A stretch of 64,000 nucleotides of DNA. Origin: Sulfuricurvum sp. GTDB taxonomy: Bacteria; Campylobacterota; Campylobacteria; Campylobacterales; Sulfurimonadaceae. The position numbers were made by a program, and so were the translations under genes. Where the stretch lies: contig JAUYAU010000015.1 of NCBI GenBank assembly GCA_030693335.1, forward strand, positions 33,857 to 97,856, in the 5' to 3' direction. Of this stretch, positions 1 to 9,125 are shown in pieces (within the stretch, counting starts at the first letter, position 1; each line of letters starts with the position of its first letter). The notes under the pieces are model-generated. The model was not told the DNA's origin. It searched no databases and worked only from the letters and a program-made list of their open reading frames with translations.

Positions 1-167
1 GAATCAGTCTCTCATTGCGCAGTGACGGAGCCGTGAACGCTTCTGCGATGATGCAAAGATTTCAAGGTGGCGGTCACCATGATCGCGCAGGTGCGAAAGT
101 GATGGATAAGCCTTTGGCACAAATAAGAGAAGAAATGATAGGTTATATTAAAGAGGAGCTAGAATGA
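1..167 (+). CDS. DHH/DHHA1 family phosphoesterase, C-terminal end (partial)
   Basis: Only the last 54 codons are in the window; the gene starts upstream. The frame ending at the TGA at 165-167 carries a GGGHHDRAGA motif near residue 25. This is the glycine-rich substrate-binding signature of the DHHA1 domain found at the C-terminus of DHH phosphoesterases (NrnA-like oligoribonuclease / pAp phosphatase, RecJ-like). The subtype cannot be set without the N-terminal DHH half. Its stop overlaps the ATG of the next gene (ATGA), so the two are probably co-transcribed. Confidence 0.8.
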   Translation, partial: ISLSLRSDGAVNASAMMQRFQGGGHHDRAGAKVMDKPLAQIREEMIGYIKEELE

Positions 168-1534
168 GAAGACGAAACAGTGGTTCGGGAATGATAGGTT
201 GGGCTTTGGGATTAGCAGCGGCAGGGGCTATAGGATTTATGACGTTTTCACCGATGTTTGAACGCAATGATCCGACGATAACTGTTTCTCATGACGGATA
301 TTGGAATTTTCAAGAACCGATTCATGTAAGTGTTGCGGATGAGAGCGGGTTAAAATCGTTTAAAGCTACCATATCGACTGACCATGACGACTGGGTAGTC
401 GTGGATGATTCGACGATGAGCAAAGAGAAAAAAAGAGGGTTTGAGGTACTTCCTCCCAAAGGACGCAGAAGTGTTGAGTCTCAATCAGTCGTATTAAAGA
501 TTGAAGCAACAGACAACAGCCTTTGGGGACTTTTTATGGGCAATACGGTTAGTCAAGAGGTAACGTTGATTATCGATCAGCGTCGTCCTGTTCTTTCGGT
601 AATTACAAGTTCGTATAAAATACAAAAAGGGGGATCGGCTATTGTTATTTTCAAAGCGAGTGATCCTCATATGGAAAGTTTGAAAATACAAACCAATTTT
701 GGAAAAACGTTCATAGCACAGCCTTTTTACAAACCGGGTTATTATGCTTCTTTGTTGGCATGGCCGGTGCAAGCGCAGAGTTTCAGCGCAACGGTTGTAG
801 CACGGGATAAAGCGGGCAATGAAACAAGAAGCTCTGTTCCCGTACGACTAAAAGATCATGCGTATAAAGTATCCAAGATTGAGCTTAGTGATACCTTTTT
901 GGATGGTAAAATCGCAGAACTTGCCAATGTGTATCAGCAGACGATCGGAGTGGATGACCGTTTGGAGCAGTTTCGTATTATCAATGAAAAAGTACGTTCC
1001 GATAATGAAAAAATCATTCATCAAATTACTTCCAAAGTTTCCAATGCAATGGTGAGTGATTTTAGACCTGTCCCTTTCTATCCGTTGGTGAATGGTCAAA
1101 AAGTAGCGGACTTTGGAGATCACCGTATTTACAGTTACAAAGGTCAAGAGAATGTAAGTCAAGCGTATCACATGGGGTTGGATTTGGCAAGCGTTCAAAT
1201 GGGCGCAATTAAAAGCTCAAATAACGGGAAAGTTATTTTTGCGAAGTCCAACGGTATTTACGGGAATTTACCGATTATTGACCATGGATTTGGACTTTAT
1301 ACCCTTTATGGACACTGTTCGCAGCTGCATGTCCAAGAACAAGATCATGTAGTGTCCGAACAAGAGATCGCTAAAACCGGTATGAGCGGTTATGCGATGG
1401 GAGATCATCTCCATTTTGGTATTTTGGTTCAAGGTATTGAAGTGCGTCCGGAAGAGTGGATGGACAGCAAATGGATTTCTGATAATATAACCAATGTTAT
1501 TGATTCGGCCAAGATGTTTATCGACCAGCAGTAA
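164..1534 (+). CDS. Membrane-anchored M23 family peptidoglycan endopeptidase
   Basis: 456 residues. An N-terminal hydrophobic segment (about residues 9-28, rich in G, A, L) probably anchors the protein in the inner membrane with the rest in the periplasm. The middle is beta-rich. The last 130 residues form a LytM/M23 zinc peptidase domain with the metal motifs H-x3-D (in YHMGLDLAS) and HLHFG (in GDHLHFGILV). The family cleaves peptide cross-links in peptidoglycan, and homologues set cell shape in Campylobacterota. It lies directly upstream of lpxC, as in C. jejuni (Cj0131-lpxC). An SD-like AAAGAGGAG at 150-158 precedes the ATG. The family is certain; which shape protein it matches is not. Confidence 0.9.
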   Translation: MRRRNSGSGMIGWALGLAAAGAIGFMTFSPMFERNDPTITVSHDGYWNFQEPIHVSVADESGLKSFKATISTDHDDWVVVDDSTMSKEKKRGFEVLPPKGRRSVESQSVVLKIEATDNSLWGLFMGNTVSQEVTLIIDQRRPVLSVITSSYKIQKGGSAIVIFKASDPHMESLKIQTNFGKTFIAQPFYKPGYYASLLAWPVQAQSFSATVVARDKAGNETRSSVPVRLKDHAYKVSKIELSDTFLDGKIAELANVYQQTIGVDDRLEQFRIINEKVRSDNEKIIHQITSKVSNAMVSDFRPVPFYPLVNGQKVADFGDHRIYSYKGQENVSQAYHMGLDLASVQMGAIKSSNNGKVIFAKSNGIYGNLPIIDHGFGLYTLYGHCSQLHVQEQDHVVSEQEIAKTGMSGYAMGDHLHFGILVQGIEVRPEEWMDSKWISDNITNVIDSAKMFIDQQ

Positions 1535-1580
1535 GAATGTGGCTATAATCACAATGAATGTCCCGGTTTAAGGAAAGAGC

Positions 1581-2468
1581 ATGAAAAGACAGACAACCAT
1601 CGCCAAAAGTGTAGAACTGGTCGGTATTGGACTGCACAAAGGGGTGCCCGTTCATTTGCGGCTTGAACCCCTTGAAAGTAACAGCGGCATCGTTTTTTTT
1701 CGCAGTGATGCCGGGGTTTCTATCCCTTTGACACCTGAGAGCGTTGTGGATACAAAGATGGCAACGGTCATTGGCAAAGACGGCGTTTCAATTTCTACTA
1801 TTGAACATATGCTTTCTGCTATTTATGCCTATGGTATTGATAATATTCGTGTGGTGGTCAATGCGGATGAGGTACCTGTCATGGACGGTTCATCCATGAG
1901 TTTTTGCATGCTTTTGGATGAAGCGGGGATACAGGAACTTGAAAGTCCTAAAAAAATTATGCGCATTAAAAAAGAGGTTACGGTTCAAGAGGGGGACAAG
2001 TATGTCAAGCTCTCTCCCTCAGATGATCTTAGCTACGATTTTACGATTAAATTTTCACATCCTGCCATCGATAAACAAAGCTATGTATTGAAATTTACCA
2101 AAGAAAATTACAAAAAAGAGATTGCCAGAGCGCGCACCTTCGGATTTGTGCATGAAGTTCAATATCTTCGCTCCAAAGGGCTTGCTTTGGGGGGAAGCTT
2201 GGAAAATGCAGTCGTTTTGGATGATAAAAAAGTCCTTAACCCGGAAGGTTTACGCTTCACCGATGAGTTTGTACGCCACAAAATTCTTGATGCTATTGGC
2301 GATATGTCACTGATCGGGATGAACTTTATCGGCAATTATGAAGCCTTTGCAGGGAGCCATGATTTAAATCATAAGCTAACCCTTGAGCTTTTAAAAGATC
2401 CTGCTAACTATGAGATTTTAGAGCTCGTTACCGCAGAATCCGAAGCGTTGGTCAAAGCGTATGCATGA
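1581..2468 (+). CDS. lpxC: UDP-3-O-acyl-N-acetylglucosamine deacetylase
   Basis: 295 residues, the normal LpxC length. It catalyses the committed step of lipid A synthesis, removing the 2-acetyl group from UDP-3-O-acyl-GlcNAc in the cytoplasm. Visible family marks are the opening VELVGIGLHKG, the zinc ligand in EHMLSAIYAYGIDN, the second metal site HKILDAIGDM with H and D ligands, and the catalytic GSHDLNHKL near the C-terminus. An AAGGAAAGAG stretch just upstream of the ATG serves as ribosome site. The 3' end overlaps the next gene by 8 bases. Confidence 0.97.
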   Translation: MKRQTTIAKSVELVGIGLHKGVPVHLRLEPLESNSGIVFFRSDAGVSIPLTPESVVDTKMATVIGKDGVSISTIEHMLSAIYAYGIDNIRVVVNADEVPVMDGSSMSFCMLLDEAGIQELESPKKIMRIKKEVTVQEGDKYVKLSPSDDLSYDFTIKFSHPAIDKQSYVLKFTKENYKKEIARARTFGFVHEVQYLRSKGLALGGSLENAVVLDDKKVLNPEGLRFTDEFVRHKILDAIGDMSLIGMNFIGNYEAFAGSHDLNHKLTLELLKDPANYEILELVTAESEALVKAYA

Positions 2469-2916
2469 TGCGCTTATCATTGCGCTTGGAAGTCCCGTTT
2501 ATGTCGGAATATACGATGAACAGGGACAGCTGATCGAATCCATGAAAAATGATGGAATGGGTTCGGATGTTCTTCCTTCGATTTTTGAAGATGTGTTGAA
2601 ACGCTACTCTCTCAAACATTTAATTTATGCCAATGGTCCCGGCAGTTTTATGGGGATCAAAGTGGCGTATCTTTTTTTAAAAACGTTGAGCATTGTACGA
2701 AATATCCCTTTATTGGCGATTGATGGGTTCTTTTTTAATGAAAATCACCCCATAAAAGCAGTAGGAAAGCTCTATTTTGTTAAAAATAGTAATACGATTG
2801 GCGTGGAGCCATTGGACAATCCGGTTCTTCAGGGATTTGAGCTTCCGCAAACAATAGATGTAAAGAATTTTAATACTGACAGTGCCCCATATTATGGAAT
2901 TGATGCGGTTGGATAA
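2461..2916 (+). CDS. TsaB-like (YeaZ) protein, shortened and divergent
   Basis: 151 residues. The segment YANGPGSFMGIKVAYLFLK matches the GPGSFTGLR signature of TsaB, the partner that stabilises TsaD in the tRNA t6A modification complex. The protein is about 80 residues shorter than E. coli TsaB. Its N-terminal ALGSPVYVGIYDEQG lacks the usual DTS of the first ASKHA motif. It overlaps the end of lpxC and precedes thrB, the position of Cj0133 in C. jejuni, so the short form looks lineage-typical rather than broken. It may act only as a scaffold for TsaD (inference). TsaD and TsaE are not in this window. Confidence 0.7.
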   Translation: MHDALIIALGSPVYVGIYDEQGQLIESMKNDGMGSDVLPSIFEDVLKRYSLKHLIYANGPGSFMGIKVAYLFLKTLSIVRNIPLLAIDGFFFNENHPIKAVGKLYFVKNSNTIGVEPLDNPVLQGFELPQTIDVKNFNTDSAPYYGIDAVG

Positions 2917-2925
2917 GGAAATAGA

Positions 2926-3807
2926 GTGTTTATAAGTGTACCCGCAACCAGTGCAAATTTAGGGCCTGGATTTGATTCATTAGGATTAGCCGTCGATTTA
3001 CGTAATCGTGTTGAGTTGGTCCCGTCCCGTTTTTTTACCGTAGCAATCAAAGGTGAGGGAGAAAACAATCCCAGGCTAAAAGGCAATAACCTTTTTGTGA
3101 GTATTTTCAACGAGCATTATCGACGACTCACACAAAAGCGTCAAAATTTTAAATTTACCTTTTACAATCAAATCCCCATGTCTCGTGGACTTGGGAGCTC
3201 ATCCGCAGTGATTGTAAGTGCGATCAGTTGTGCTCACGAAGCAGCAGCAGTCAAAGTATCTAAACGCCGTATTTTGAATCATGCACTCATTTATGAGTCT
3301 CACCCTGATAACATCACTCCTGCTGTAATGGGCGGATTCAACTGTGCTATGGTCGAAAAACAAAAAGTCTTTTCACAGCAAAAACATATGCCTGATTATT
3401 TAAGAGCAGTCGTTGTAATTCCGAATAAACCGATTTCAACGGCTAAATCACGGACGACACTTCCACGCTCTTACAGTAAAGAGAGCGCTGTTTTTAATCT
3501 CTCTCATACGGCAGTGACGGTGGGGGCATTTTTTAATGAAGATTGGGAAATGCTGCGTCTTGCAACGCAAGACCGATTTCATCAACGAATACGGATGAAA
3601 ATGCTCCCCGAACTTTTCGAGGTGCAAAAAATGGCCTATGATAACGGCGCATTAATGAGTACCCTTTCAGGAAGCGGATCCACCTTTTTTAATATGGTCT
3701 ATGATGAAGATGCGCTGGGCATGGCGGATAAATTTACAGAAGCATTCCCAGATTTTGAAGTAAAAATTCTCAGGTTTGATAATGATGGACTGGTTATTGA
3801 ACGGTAA
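2926..3807 (+). CDS. thrB: Homoserine kinase
   Basis: 293 residues, GHMP kinase family. It phosphorylates L-homoserine with ATP in threonine synthesis. The N-terminus begins [18 protein letters not shown], the ThrB signature, followed by the ATP-binding loop [14 protein letters not shown] (about residues 85-98) and a C-terminal [12 protein letters not shown] motif. The start is GTG at 2926 with AAGGAAA about 5 bases upstream. It lies 9 bases after the TsaB-like gene. Threonine synthesis genes are otherwise absent here, as expected from the Campylobacter order. Confidence 0.96.
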   Translation: MFISVPATSANLGPGFDSLGLAVDLRNRVELVPSRFFTVAIKGEGENNPRLKGNNLFVSIFNEHYRRLTQKRQNFKFTFYNQIPMSRGLGSSSAVIVSAISCAHEAAAVKVSKRRILNHALIYESHPDNITPAVMGGFNCAMVEKQKVFSQQKHMPDYLRAVVVIPNKPISTAKSRTTLPRSYSKESAVFNLSHTAVTVGAFFNEDWEMLRLATQDRFHQRIRMKMLPELFEVQKMAYDNGALMSTLSGSGSTFFNMVYDEDALGMADKFTEAFPDFEVKILRFDNDGLVIER

Positions 3808-3828
3808 GTAAAGAAAGTATTGGATATA

Positions 3829-4083
3829 ATGGCGCAAATTGTAAATCAACCAACGCGTATGTGTGTGGTATGTCGCGAACGCTCTACTCAATCATCCCTT
3901 ATTCGGCTTCAATGTCGTCAGGGGATTTTGGAATCCTATAGTGGGATGGGGCGAAGTTTTTATTTATGTTCAGCTTGTATTGAGCATAAAAAAACTCCAG
4001 GGCTTCTCGCCCGACAGTGCAAAAGCAACGCACTTGATATGCTTATGAATCGGTTAAAGGAGATAGTCGTTAATGATGGATAA
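3829..4083 (+). CDS. YlxR family RNA-binding protein (DUF448)
   Basis: 84 residues from the ATG at 3829; a TTG at 3820 would add three residues. It holds the YlxR marks: RMCVVCRER near the N-terminus, a G-x-GRSFYLC core and a second cysteine pair (C-x2-C). YlxR proteins bind RNA and are encoded beside infB; in Bacillus the family has been linked to RNase P modulation (RnpM). The 3' end overlaps infB by 11 bases, so translation is probably coupled. The role in this phylum is not established. Confidence 0.85.
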   Translation: MAQIVNQPTRMCVVCRERSTQSSLIRLQCRQGILESYSGMGRSFYLCSACIEHKKTPGLLARQCKSNALDMLMNRLKEIVVNDG

Positions 4084-6619
4084 AGTAAGAGTTCATGAAA
4101 TTGCCAAAGAACTTGGTATCAATTCTAAAGAGGTTGTTGATAAAGCAACAGCAATGGGGTTGAATCTAAAAACAGCTTCAAGTACCGTATCAATGGAAGA
4201 GGCTGAAAAAATCATGAACTACATCATGAGCGGAGCAGCTGTCGAAAGCCACGTGCCAAAAGCGGTTGCTCAAGAAGTTGTAGTGTCTAGTACGGAAGTT
4301 AAAGCAGAAGCAAAAGCACCTGTTGTTGCGGTAGAAGCTGAACTTGTATCTGTTCCGCAGGCTGCAAGTGTACCTAAGGAGCAAGCTGCTGTAGAGGTTT
4401 CTGAAGTCGATGTTCCAAAACGGTCTGGTTTGAAGATTGTTAAAAAAGTGCGTCCTGTTGAAGAAACTGTGGTTATACCAAAGTATGAGAACGTTAATGT
4501 TTCTCAATATGGAAAGGTCAGTGCAGAAGTACAGCGTGAGTTGGAAGCAAAAAAAGGAAAAAAAGCGCATAGCAGCTCTCCTTCTCAACGAAAAGATCAG
4601 GGTGTAAGACTTGATATTTTCGGTGGAGATATTTCCAATGTATCTATGGACTATGAAGAAAATCAAATTGTTTTGATGGATTTAAATGATTTAGGACAAA
4701 ATCTTCCGCCCGAAGAAGAGCAAAAGCCTAGAGAGAAAAAACCGCCTGGGCGTAATGCCGGGAAGAAACAAGGCGCTAACAAAGGCAAGCCTCGCAAAGT
4801 TTCCAGAGAAACACGTAAGAAATACGCAAAAGATGCGAAAGAAGACGAAGTTATCACTCACGTAGAAATTCCAGAAGACGTTCGTGTCTATGAATTTGCC
4901 GAAAAAGTGGGCCAAAGTATTTCCAATGTTATCAAAGTTTTATTTGATCTAGGGATGATGGTAACTAAAAATGACTTCTTGGGCAAAGATGAAATCGAAA
5001 TTTTAGCCAGTGAATTTGGTGTTGAAGTAACTACGATTGATCCAAAAGATGCCTTTAATCTGGAAGAAGCGTACGATGAATCGCTGGTGGATTCCAAAAA
5101 CTTACAAGAGCGTCCTCCGGTCATCACGATTATGGGGCACGTTGACCATGGTAAAACATCCTTGCTTGATGCGATTCGCAGTGCAAAAGTGGCACACGGC
5201 GAAGCAGGTGGAATTACGCAGCATATCGGTGCGTATTCTGTTGAGCAAAAAGGTAAGTTGATTACCTTCTTGGATACTCCGGGTCACGAAGCGTTTAGTG
5301 CAATGCGTGCTCGCGGTGCACAGCTGACGGACATTATTATTATTGTTGTTGCCGCGGATGACGGGGCTAAGCCGCAAACGCGTGAAGCCGTACAGCATGC
5401 AAAAGATTCAAAAGTTCCGGTTATTGTTGCAATCAACAAAATGGACAAGCCGGGTGCTAACCCAGATATGGTTAAAGGACAAATGGCCGAACTTGGTCTT
5501 AATCCGATCGAGTGGGGCGGAGATGTTGAGTTCGTCGGCGTATCGGCAAAAGCAATGACCGGTCTTGACGAATTGCTCGAAGCGATTTTATTGCAAGCAG
5601 AAATCATGGAGCTTCAAGCAGATCCAACGGCGATGGCAAAAGCAGTTGTAGTTGAAAGTACTCTTGAAAAAGGGCGTGGACCGGTTGCAACGGTCATTGT
5701 TCAAAACGGTACACTTAAAGTTGGAGACAATATCGTATGTGGCGGATCCTATGGACGTGTACGTGCCCTTATCAACGATCGAAAAGCGCAGTTGCAACAA
5801 ATTGGACCAAGCCAAACGGCAGTGGTTGTAGGGCTTAATGAAGTTCCACCATCGGGTGAAATTATGATGGCAATGGAAAGTGACCGAGAAGCACGTGAAT
5901 ACGCGCAAAAACGTTATGAGTACGATCGTCATCGTGAGTTGTCACTCAGCACTAAAACTACCTTTGATGAGTTAACGTCATTGGTTGTTGAAGGACGAAT
6001 CAAAGCATTGAAAGTCGTTCTTAAAACAGACGTACACGGTTCACTGGAAGCAATTAAGGCAGCACTTGCAGAACTTCGTAATGAAGAGGTAAAAGTTGAG
6101 GTTATTTCATCAGGTGTTGGTGGCATTACTGAAAATGATGTTGCGTTGGTCAACAACAGTGAAAACTGTGCATTGTTAGGCTTTAATGTACGTCCTACCG
6201 GTAATGTAAAAGCAGCCGCAAAACAAATGGGTGTTGATATTAAAACTTACTCGATTATTTATGAGCTTATTGATGATATCAAGCTTATGTTGACGGGCAT
6301 GATGGCGCCGCAGTATCGCGAAGAGAATACGGGTCAAGCAGAAGTGCGTGATACCTTCCCAATGCCTAAAGGTGCTGGAACCATTGCAGGATGTGTCGTT
6401 GTTGATGGCAAGCTTGTCCGTGGTGGAATGGTACGTGTTATTCGTGAGGGTGTTGTTATCCATGAGGGTGACTTGACGTCACTTCGACGTTTCAAAGACG
6501 ATGTCAAAGAAGTTACCAAAGGATTTGACTGTGGTGTTGTTCTAAACGGATACACGGATGTTAAAGTCGGTGACGTTATCGAAACGTTCAAGAAAATCGA
6601 GAAAAAAGTAACTCTGTGA
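4073..6619 (+). CDS. infB: Translation initiation factor IF-2
   Basis: 848 residues. A short IF2_N module ([12 protein letters not shown]...) opens the protein. A long charged Lys/Glu/Ala linker follows to about residue 260, then a second IF2_N ([15 protein letters not shown]). The GTPase domain starts near residue 350 with [10 protein letters not shown] (G1), DTPGHEAF (G3) and NKMDKP (G4); domains II-IV end in VGDVIETF. It delivers initiator tRNA to the 30S subunit. Either the ATG at 4073 or that at 4076 can serve, with AAAGGAG at 4056-4062. It is followed by rbfA with a GTGA overlap. Confidence 0.98.
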   Translation: MMDKVRVHEIAKELGINSKEVVDKATAMGLNLKTASSTVSMEEAEKIMNYIMSGAAVESHVPKAVAQEVVVSSTEVKAEAKAPVVAVEAELVSVPQAASVPKEQAAVEVSEVDVPKRSGLKIVKKVRPVEETVVIPKYENVNVSQYGKVSAEVQRELEAKKGKKAHSSSPSQRKDQGVRLDIFGGDISNVSMDYEENQIVLMDLNDLGQNLPPEEEQKPREKKPPGRNAGKKQGANKGKPRKVSRETRKKYAKDAKEDEVITHVEIPEDVRVYEFAEKVGQSISNVIKVLFDLGMMVTKNDFLGKDEIEILASEFGVEVTTIDPKDAFNLEEAYDESLVDSKNLQERPPVITIMGHVDHGKTSLLDAIRSAKVAHGEAGGITQHIGAYSVEQKGKLITFLDTPGHEAFSAMRARGAQLTDIIIIVVAADDGAKPQTREAVQHAKDSKVPVIVAINKMDKPGANPDMVKGQMAELGLNPIEWGGDVEFVGVSAKAMTGLDELLEAILLQAEIMELQADPTAMAKAVVVESTLEKGRGPVATVIVQNGTLKVGDNIVCGGSYGRVRALINDRKAQLQQIGPSQTAVVVGLNEVPPSGEIMMAMESDREAREYAQKRYEYDRHRELSLSTKTTFDELTSLVVEGRIKALKVVLKTDVHGSLEAIKAALAELRNEEVKVEVISSGVGGITENDVALVNNSENCALLGFNVRPTGNVKAAAKQMGVDIKTYSIIYELIDDIKLMLTGMMAPQYREENTGQAEVRDTFPMPKGAGTIAGCVVVDGKLVRGGMVRVIREGVVIHEGDLTSLRRFKDDVKEVTKGFDCGVVLNGYTDVKVGDVIETFKKIEKKVTL

Positions 6620-6981
6620 CTCCAGGACAGATTAAAGTAAAACGGACAGAATCTATTCTCAAAGAGTTGATTCCTGAAGCGCTTTCACAACTTTCAGACG
6701 CACGTCTTCGTGAAGTCGATGTGATTGATGTGAAATGTTCAAAAGGTCGCAGTGACGCTAAAATCTATTTAGATCCCCACTCGTATACTTCACAAGAACA
6801 GGCGACATTTATCCGTATGCTTGAAAAAGCACGACCCATTATAGAAGAGTATTGTTTACGGGATCAAGGGTGGTTTCGCTCCCCTTCATTAACTTTTGTC
6901 TTCGATGATACGCTAAAGCGCAGTCAAAACATTGAGGCACTTTTTGCCAAAATTGCCAAGGAGAAGAAAGATGAGTCTTGA
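6616..6981 (+). CDS. rbfA: Ribosome-binding factor A
   Basis: 121 residues, KH-like fold. It binds the pre-30S subunit and helps 16S rRNA 5' maturation and cold adaptation. The sequence shows the usual N-terminal helix ([17 protein letters not shown]), the [17 protein letters not shown] strand and a C-terminal [21 protein letters not shown], which corresponds to the family's P-x-L-x-F-x-x-D pattern. It starts at GTG 6616, overlapping the infB stop. The infB-rbfA-rimP order is classic. Confidence 0.94.
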   Translation: MTPGQIKVKRTESILKELIPEALSQLSDARLREVDVIDVKCSKGRSDAKIYLDPHSYTSQEQATFIRMLEKARPIIEEYCLRDQGWFRSPSLTFVFDDTLKRSQNIEALFAKIAKEKKDES

Positions 6982-7402
6982 GAGTGATATCAAAAAAATG
7001 GTTGAATCGGTCGGATTGTCTTTGTATGATACGGCCATTGTCAATGAAAATGAAAACACTATCTATCGCGTAAGCGTAACAGCTGCGGGTGGTGTGAGCT
7101 TGGATCAATGTGCCAATCTTTCGCACTTGATTTCTCCTCTTTTGGACATAACGGCACCCGTCAGCGGGGATTATCGTTTGGAAGTGAGTTCTCCGGGCAT
7201 TGAGCGTCGTCTTAAAACAGTGGATCATTTCATTCAGTCAATTGGTGAAAAGGTATCGGTTACGACACTTGAAAAAGAAAAAACTGAGGGTGAACTGATC
7301 GCCGCTAACAGCGATAGTATTACGATTCGAACGAAGGAAGAGGGGGATAAAAATATCCCTTTTCGCTCAATAAATAAGGCTAAGACCTATTTTGAGTGGT
7401 AA
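6971..7402 (+). CDS. rimP: Ribosome maturation factor RimP
   Basis: 143 residues from the ATG at 6971, chosen because GGAG at 6960-6963 sits 7 bases upstream and the product [20 protein letters not shown] matches the family start; an upstream in-frame start at 6932 would overlap rbfA by 50 bases. RimP aids 30S assembly with S12. The core YRLEVSSPGIERRLKTVDHF is the RimP signature, and a small Sm-like domain forms the last 60 residues. It overlaps rbfA by 11 bases and touches ribD. Confidence 0.93.
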   Translation: MSLESDIKKMVESVGLSLYDTAIVNENENTIYRVSVTAAGGVSLDQCANLSHLISPLLDITAPVSGDYRLEVSSPGIERRLKTVDHFIQSIGEKVSVTTLEKEKTEGELIAANSDSITIRTKEEGDKNIPFRSINKAKTYFEW

Positions 7403-8415
7403 TGAACACCGCTTCTAAACTCTCCCCTATGAATCTTGCGCTCAATGCAGCGTGGGAGTATCAATTGCTCACTTTTCCTAATCCTGCTGTAGGTGCTGTA
7501 TGCATCGGTGAGTCAGGTGAAATTCTTTCTATCGGTGTACACAAGGAAGCGGGTGGGCCTCACGCAGAGGTTTACGCGCTGCGTGATGCCTATATGCTCC
7601 TAAGCGGTGACAGAACGCTTATTGATTGTGATGATTCATCTCTTATACATATGTATCTACGTGAACATCATAATGGGTGCTTTAAATCCATTTCAATGGC
7701 AGTGACACTTGAACCGTGTGCACATCATGGGAAAACCCCTTCATGTGCAATGCTCATGCGTGATTTGGGGATTAAAAAAATAAGTATTTCGTGTAAAGAT
7801 CCTAACCCAAAAGCTACGGGTGGATCGGCTCTTTTGATGGAAGCCGGTGTTGAGTGTGAAATGGATGTTTTGTCTCATGAAGGGACAAATCTTCTAGCTC
7901 CATTTAATGCATGGCAGGTCAGGCCATTTGTGTTTTTCAAATGGGCGCAACGACTTGACGGTACGGTGGATGGCGGGATTATAAGTTCTACTGCTTCACG
8001 AGAGCATGTCCACAATTTGCGAGACAAATGCGATTTGATTGTTATTGGCGGAAGTACCGTGCGCACGGATCGCCCGACATTGGATGCACGTCTGGTGAAT
8101 GGAAAAGCGCCTGATATTCTCATATACTCACACACAACTGATTTTGATCAATCGATTCCATTGTTTGGGATAGAGGGCAGACGCGTATTTATTGAACCAA
8201 CATTGGATAGGATTAAATCTTACAGGTTAGTGATGATAGAGGGGGGCGCTTTGATGATGAAAGCGACTCATGAGATATGCGATTGGTATTTGGGTTACAT
8301 TGCCCCTAAAATTGGCGGTGGAATGACAACTATTGGGCAAAATCAAGAGGATTTTGAGGTAATGAGCGCTAGAATTCAAGAAGATATTATCCTATGGATG
8401 AAGATAAAAGGGTAA
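7402..8415 (+). CDS. ribD: Bifunctional diaminohydroxyphosphoribosylaminopyrimidine deaminase / 5-amino-6-(5-phosphoribosylamino)uracil reductase
   Basis: 337 residues. The N-terminal cytidine-deaminase-like domain has the zinc ligands HAEVYAL and PCAHHGKTPSC (about residues 55-115). The C-terminal reductase domain begins around residue 170 (PFVFFKWAQRLDG) and contains IVIGGSTVRTDRPTLDARL and a late EGGALM loop. It carries out the second and third steps of riboflavin synthesis. The ATG at 7402 overlaps the rimP stop (TAATG); a GTG at 7396 is also in frame. A 25-residue insert in the deaminase domain between HAEVYAL and PCAHHG is longer than in E. coli RibD. Confidence 0.93.
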   Translation: MNTASKLSPMNLALNAAWEYQLLTFPNPAVGAVCIGESGEILSIGVHKEAGGPHAEVYALRDAYMLLSGDRTLIDCDDSSLIHMYLREHHNGCFKSISMAVTLEPCAHHGKTPSCAMLMRDLGIKKISISCKDPNPKATGGSALLMEAGVECEMDVLSHEGTNLLAPFNAWQVRPFVFFKWAQRLDGTVDGGIISSTASREHVHNLRDKCDLIVIGGSTVRTDRPTLDARLVNGKAPDILIYSHTTDFDQSIPLFGIEGRRVFIEPTLDRIKSYRLVMIEGGALMMKATHEICDWYLGYIAPKIGGGMTTIGQNQEDFEVMSARIQEDIILWMKIKG

Positions 8416-8417
8416 AC

Positions 8418-9125
8418 GTGACTAAGCAAGAAAAAATAGTCTCTATGTTCGATGAAATCGCTCCAACATACGATAAAGCCAACCGAGTTCTCTCGATGGG
8501 AGTGGATATCGTCTGGCGTAAAAAAGGGTGTAGTCAAGCGTTTAGCTATTGCTCTAATAAACCATTGAAAATTGTGGATGTAGCGTGTGGTACGGGCGAT
8601 ATGATGGGATATTGGCAAAGTGTAGCACGTGATAGTAGTGTGGCAATTGATGAGATTGTGGGTGTTGATCCTAGCGAGGGAATGGTGGGCGTTGGTCGTG
8701 ATAAATTTCCAGATTTGAGCTTTTTTATTGCCCCTGCGACCCAATTGCCACGTGCTGATGAGAGTGCAGACATTATCAGTATCTCTTACGGCATTCGCAA
8801 TGTGATGGAGCGTAAAGAGGCACTTTTGGAGTTTAATCGTGTGTTAAAGCCGGGGGGATTGGTGGTAATTTTAGAATTTATGAAAAATGAAAACCCATCT
8901 GCACTTGGTAAAATCCGTGATTGGTACATGGGCAACGTATTGCCACGATTGGGAGGGTTTATTTCAAAAAATTACGAGGCATATAAATATTTACCTGATT
9001 CGATCGAGGGGTTTTTAACGGTAGCAAGAATGCAACAGGAGCTTGTTGAATCAGGCTTTGAGATGATGTATACCAAAAGCTTTTCGATGGACATTTCCTC
9101 ATTGATGATCGCGCGTAAAAAATGA
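8418..9125 (+). CDS. ubiE: Demethylmenaquinone / ubiquinone methyltransferase UbiE (MenG)
   Basis: 235 residues. SAM-dependent C-methyltransferase that finishes menaquinone synthesis; these bacteria use menaquinone only, so the MenG role is the relevant one. Motifs: KIVDVACGTGDMMGYW (SAM binding), VGVDPSEGMV, ISYGIRNVMERKEAL and NRVLKPGGLVVILEF, all typical of UbiE. GTG 8418 is preferred because AAAAGGG lies 5 bases upstream and the protein then begins near the conserved KQEKIVSMFDEIAPTYD. An ATG at 8394 would overlap ribD and add eight residues. The 3' end overlaps xseA (ATGA). Confidence 0.93.
   Translation: MTKQEKIVSMFDEIAPTYDKANRVLSMGVDIVWRKKGCSQAFSYCSNKPLKIVDVACGTGDMMGYWQSVARDSSVAIDEIVGVDPSEGMVGVGRDKFPDLSFFIAPATQLPRADESADIISISYGIRNVMERKEALLEFNRVLKPGGLVVILEFMKNENPSALGKIRDWYMGNVLPRLGGFISKNYEAYKYLPDSIEGFLTVARMQQELVESGFEMMYTKSFSMDISSLMIARKK

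Noticed and set aside
4190..4666. 158-codon antisense open frame inside infB
   Set aside because: Composition (Phe, Asn, His, Arg-rich) mirrors the complement of the Lys/Glu/Ala linker of IF-2. No ribosome site and no family resemblance.
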